In this document: positions 12,204 through 14,092 of the stretch, in pieces
Numbering within the stretch: position 1 is the first letter of the stretch
Layout: each line of letters opens with the position of its first letter
Notes under the pieces: generated by a model
Told to the model about the DNA's origin: nothing
The model's input: the letters and a program-made list of their open reading frames with translations, nothing else
Database searches by the model: none
From: an uncultured Collinsella sp.
Lineage (GTDB): Bacteria; Actinomycetota; Coriobacteriia; Coriobacteriales; Coriobacteriaceae
Direction: 5' to 3'
DNA: 14,092 nt
Assembly: GCA_900544425.1 (NCBI GenBank)
Contig: UQUX01000040.1
Coordinates: 1 to 14,092 of the forward strand
Translations under genes and position numbers: made by a program

Positions 12204-12260
12204 GGGGACGGGCTAAGGCCAAAACCACCGCGAAGGTGCCTGTCCCCATTGTGGTGGTTT
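12204..12260. terminator. Interlocked inverted repeats between convergent genes, possible bidirectional terminator
   Basis: GGGGAC (12204-12209) pairs with GTCCCC (12242-12247). AAACCACC (12222-12229) pairs with GGTGGTTT (12253-12260), reaching into the stop codon of the convergent pseudouridine synthase gene. The two helices overlap in order and exclude a simple nested fold, so alternative hairpins or a pseudoknot would form. T-tracts are poor. The site between convergent genes fits a terminator, but the fold may also be a dispersed intergenic repeat. Confidence 0.4.
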
Positions 12261-12918
12261 AGGGCTCCCAGGGGCAGGGGGCTTCGATGTGGATGTGCTC
12301 ACCGGTTACGGGATGCGTGAAGGACACGCTGTGGGCATGGAGCATCAGGCCGCAGGGACGCGGCGTGCCGTAGAGCTCGTCGCCTACCAGGGGATGACGC
12401 TCGCTCGCCAGATGTACACGGATTTGGTGCTTGCGGCCGGTGAGCAGCTCGACATCGATATACGAGCGCGTGGGCAGGCCACGACGGCTCTTAAGACGCT
12501 TGAGCACCTTCACGCGCGTCTGAGACGGCTTGCCGCTGGCGCCGACGCGCATCTTGCGGCTGTCGTGACGGTCGCGGGCGATGGGCTTGTCGATGAGCTT
12601 TTCGTTCCAGTCGATCTTGCCCTCGGCGAGCGCCAGGTAGTGCTTTTCGAAAGCGTGGTCGATGACCATCTGGTCAAAGGCGGGCTGCGTCTGCTTGTCG
12701 AGCGAGAACAGCACCACGCCGGTGGTGTCGCGGTCTAGGCGGTTGAGCGGCTGCATATCGGTCGCGGCAAAGCCGTCGCCCATCGCCAGCAGCAGGTCGC
12801 TGGCGTAGTCGGTGAGTGTGCGCTCGCCGGTGCCGTCGCCGTGGACGATCATGCCGGCGGGCTTGTCGATGGCCATGAGCCAGGCGTCGCAGTAGAGGAC
12901 TTGAGGTTCTTCGTTCAC
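12259..12918 (-). CDS. RluA-family pseudouridine synthase
   Basis: Converts specific uridines in rRNA or tRNA to pseudouridine. The product has 219 residues from a GTG start at 12918, preceded by CCGAAAGG seven bases away. The catalytic motif is NRLDRDTTG (59-67) with nucleophile D62; the usual HRLDxxTSG begins with His. KPAGMIVHG (19-27) and the C-terminal signature GRKHQIRVHLASERHPLVGD, followed by LYG, are clear. It lacks an N-terminal S4 RNA-binding domain, so it resembles the short RluA/TruC-like members rather than RluC or RluD. The target uridine cannot be predicted. Only 15 nt separate it from the upstream U32 gene on the same strand, so they form an operon. Its gene ends convergently, 60 nt from the DeoR gene. 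Confidence 0.94.
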   Translation of the reverse strand: MNEEPQVLYCDAWLMAIDKPAGMIVHGDGTGERTLTDYASDLLLAMGDGFAATDMQPLNRLDRDTTGVVLFSLDKQTQPAFDQMVIDHAFEKHYLALAEGKIDWNEKLIDKPIARDRHDSRKMRVGASGKPSQTRVKVLKRLKSRRGLPTRSYIDVELLTGRKHQIRVHLASERHPLVGDELYGTPRPCGLMLHAHSVSFTHPVTGEHIHIEAPCPWEP

Positions 12919-12933
12919 GTGTAAGCCTTTCGG

Positions 12934-14092
12934 TTAGCTGATTCCCACAAACATGCAGCCCGAGGTCGCCCCGCGTAGGCGGGCGGCGGGCTTGCGGCCG
13001 GCCTGCGCGGCTTCGACGGCACGACGGACGCGGGCGACGGCACGGCCCACCTCATCTGCCTCGAGCAGCGTTCCGTCCACCATGAGACGACGCACGCCGG
13101 CATCGAGCAGCTGAGGAATCTGCGGCGTGAGGTCGATGGGGTAGGCATCGTACAGGCGAGAGCGGCCGTGGATGTCGGTGCGGACGGGCATGACCTTTCC
13201 GTCGATATTCTTGAGCGAGAGCTTGCGGGCACGCAGACGGCAGTTGACACAATCGTGGATGCAGCCGTTGGCAACCTGCAGAATGCAATGCTCGCTTGTC
13301 ATGACGCGCGGGCGGCCAAAGACGGTGATGCCCAAAGCCGCGGGCGCGGCGGCACCGAGCGAGACAATCTCGTCGAGCGTGATTTCGGGCGAGAGCCAAA
13401 ACGCACCGGCTCCGCGCTCGGCAAGCGCCTCCATGCAGGGCGTGTTGTGCACCGGCAGGCAAGAGCGAATCTCGGCCGTGGCGCCAACCTGGGCGGCCAG
13501 GGCAAGCTCAGAGATGTTGCCAATAGCGACCGTGGCGCCGGCAACAACCCACGGGTCGACGCGCTCGTGGTCAACGGCACGGCAGACCTCGTCGAGCACG
13601 GGCACGATGCCCTGCTCAAACGCATCGGCGGGGGAGAGCTCGGCCGCATCGAGCGCATCGGTGGTCATGTAGATGCGCGTGGCGCCCTCGGCGCGAGCTG
13701 CCTCGGCGGCTTCGAGCGTGGTGACGGCGGCGCAGATCTGCGGCTCATCGCGGTAATGCTCGGGCATAGCGCGCGTACATTTGTCGAGCACCGGAATCTC
13801 GAGAGTTTTCGCGCGCTCCTCGTACGGCGCCAGAATGGCCTCTTCCAGCGCCTTGCAAGCGGCGGCGCGCACCTTGTGAACGGCGGAGAAGCCCATGCCG
13901 CAGCCGGCGTCGAGCGAAACGTCAAAGCTCGCTGCCTCAAAGGGCGAGGAGCCCATGCGGCCCACATGCTCAACCAGGTCTGCCGCCTCGACGGCGCGGG
14001 TCTTGGCGGCCTCGACGGTGAAGCCTGTGGCGGTGGCGGTGAGCGCGGGGCTGTCACAGCAGGTGAGTGTGACGGTAAACGGCTCGCCCAGG
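12934..14092 (-). CDS. U32-family protein, C-terminal part with DUF3656-like region (5' end outside window); likely RNA hydroxylase
   Basis: The frame stays open from the TAA at 12934 to the window edge (first full codon at 14091), giving at least 386 residues, so the Met at 13965 is internal. The visible N-terminal part (GEPFTVTLTCCDS, then VEAADLVEHVGRMGSSPFEA) looks like the DUF3656 region found in large U32 proteins of 650-850 residues. The second half is U32-like: WLSPEITLDEI, VFGRPRVMTSEHC and a cysteine cluster C-x7-C-x3-C-x2-C in EHCILQVANGCIHDCVNCRL, then DIHGRSRLYDAYPIDL and a TSGCMFVGIS end. The family is named for collagenase-like peptidases, yet E. coli RlhA of this architecture hydroxylates C2501 of 23S rRNA, and related TrhP acts on tRNA. 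Co-occurrence with a pseudouridine synthase supports an RNA-modification role here. The exact substrate is inferred. Confidence 0.88.
   Translation of the reverse strand, partial: LGEPFTVTLTCCDSPALTATATGFTVEAAKTRAVEAADLVEHVGRMGSSPFEAASFDVSLDAGCGMGFSAVHKVRAAACKALEEAILAPYEERAKTLEIPVLDKCTRAMPEHYRDEPQICAAVTTLEAAEAARAEGATRIYMTTDALDAAELSPADAFEQGIVPVLDEVCRAVDHERVDPWVVAGATVAIGNISELALAAQVGATAEIRSCLPVHNTPCMEALAERGAGAFWLSPEITLDEIVSLGAAAPAALGITVFGRPRVMTSEHCILQVANGCIHDCVNCRLRARKLSLKNIDGKVMPVRTDIHGRSRLYDAYPIDLTPQIPQLLDAGVRRLMVDGTLLEADEVGRAVARVRRAVEAAQAGRKPAARLRGATSGCMFVGIS

Noticed and set aside
12934..13965. U32 gene beginning at the Met at 13965 as a complete 343-residue protein
   Set aside because: The frame continues upstream to the window edge with DUF3656-like sequence, so this Met is internal and the gene is truncated only by the window.

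Overview
The window looks like a GC-rich Actinomycetota chromosome of the class Coriobacteriia, most likely a Collinsella-type gut bacterium. This is a judgement from protein character, codon choice (C- or G-ending codons dominate the ribosomal genes) and gene content; no database was searched. Nearly all of the DNA is coding, and every gene has an intact frame. The two end genes run off the window.

Left part (1-3791, + strand): the 3' end of accA (acetyl-CoA carboxylase alpha subunit), then an EIIC-only PTS permease and a rho-independent terminator. These are followed by a two-gene unit of a CDF metal-efflux transporter with a doubled C-terminal domain and a histidine phosphatase. From 3792 to 4249 there is no gene. 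This stretch holds a roughly 180-nt fold-back element (arms 3820-3874 and 3942-3998), a promoter-like block and a structured leader for rplC.

Centre (4250-10038, + strand): an incomplete S10 ribosomal-protein operon, rplC-rplD-rplW // rplB-rpsS-rplV-rpsC-rplP-rpmC-rpsQ // rplN-rplX. rpsJ, which normally comes first, is absent, and a strong terminator follows rplX where rplE-rpsN-rpsH would normally come. Two internal gaps are unusually long. The 179-nt gap before rplB holds a terminator-like hairpin, a second copy of the promoter-like block found before rplC (23 of 26 bases identical), and a leader that can fold over the rplB ribosome binding site. The 118-nt gap before rplN holds another branched RNA-like fold. 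The cluster therefore appears to be run as two or three separately controlled units.

Right part (10039-14092): a 330-nt regulatory region full of TGCG/CGCA half-sites and dyads precedes a Gfo/Idh/MocA oxidoreductase and a DeoR/GlpR-type repressor, probably a self-regulated sugar or polyol operon. Convergent to it, on the - strand, are a large U32-family protein (partial) and a RluA-type pseudouridine synthase. They form a likely operon whose common theme is RNA modification.

I see no phage, IS transposase, CRISPR array, toxin-antitoxin pair, tRNA or rRNA. The most unusual content is non-coding: the twin promoter/leader modules of the split ribosomal operon, the giant hairpin, and the helically phased repeat array before the oxidoreductase.
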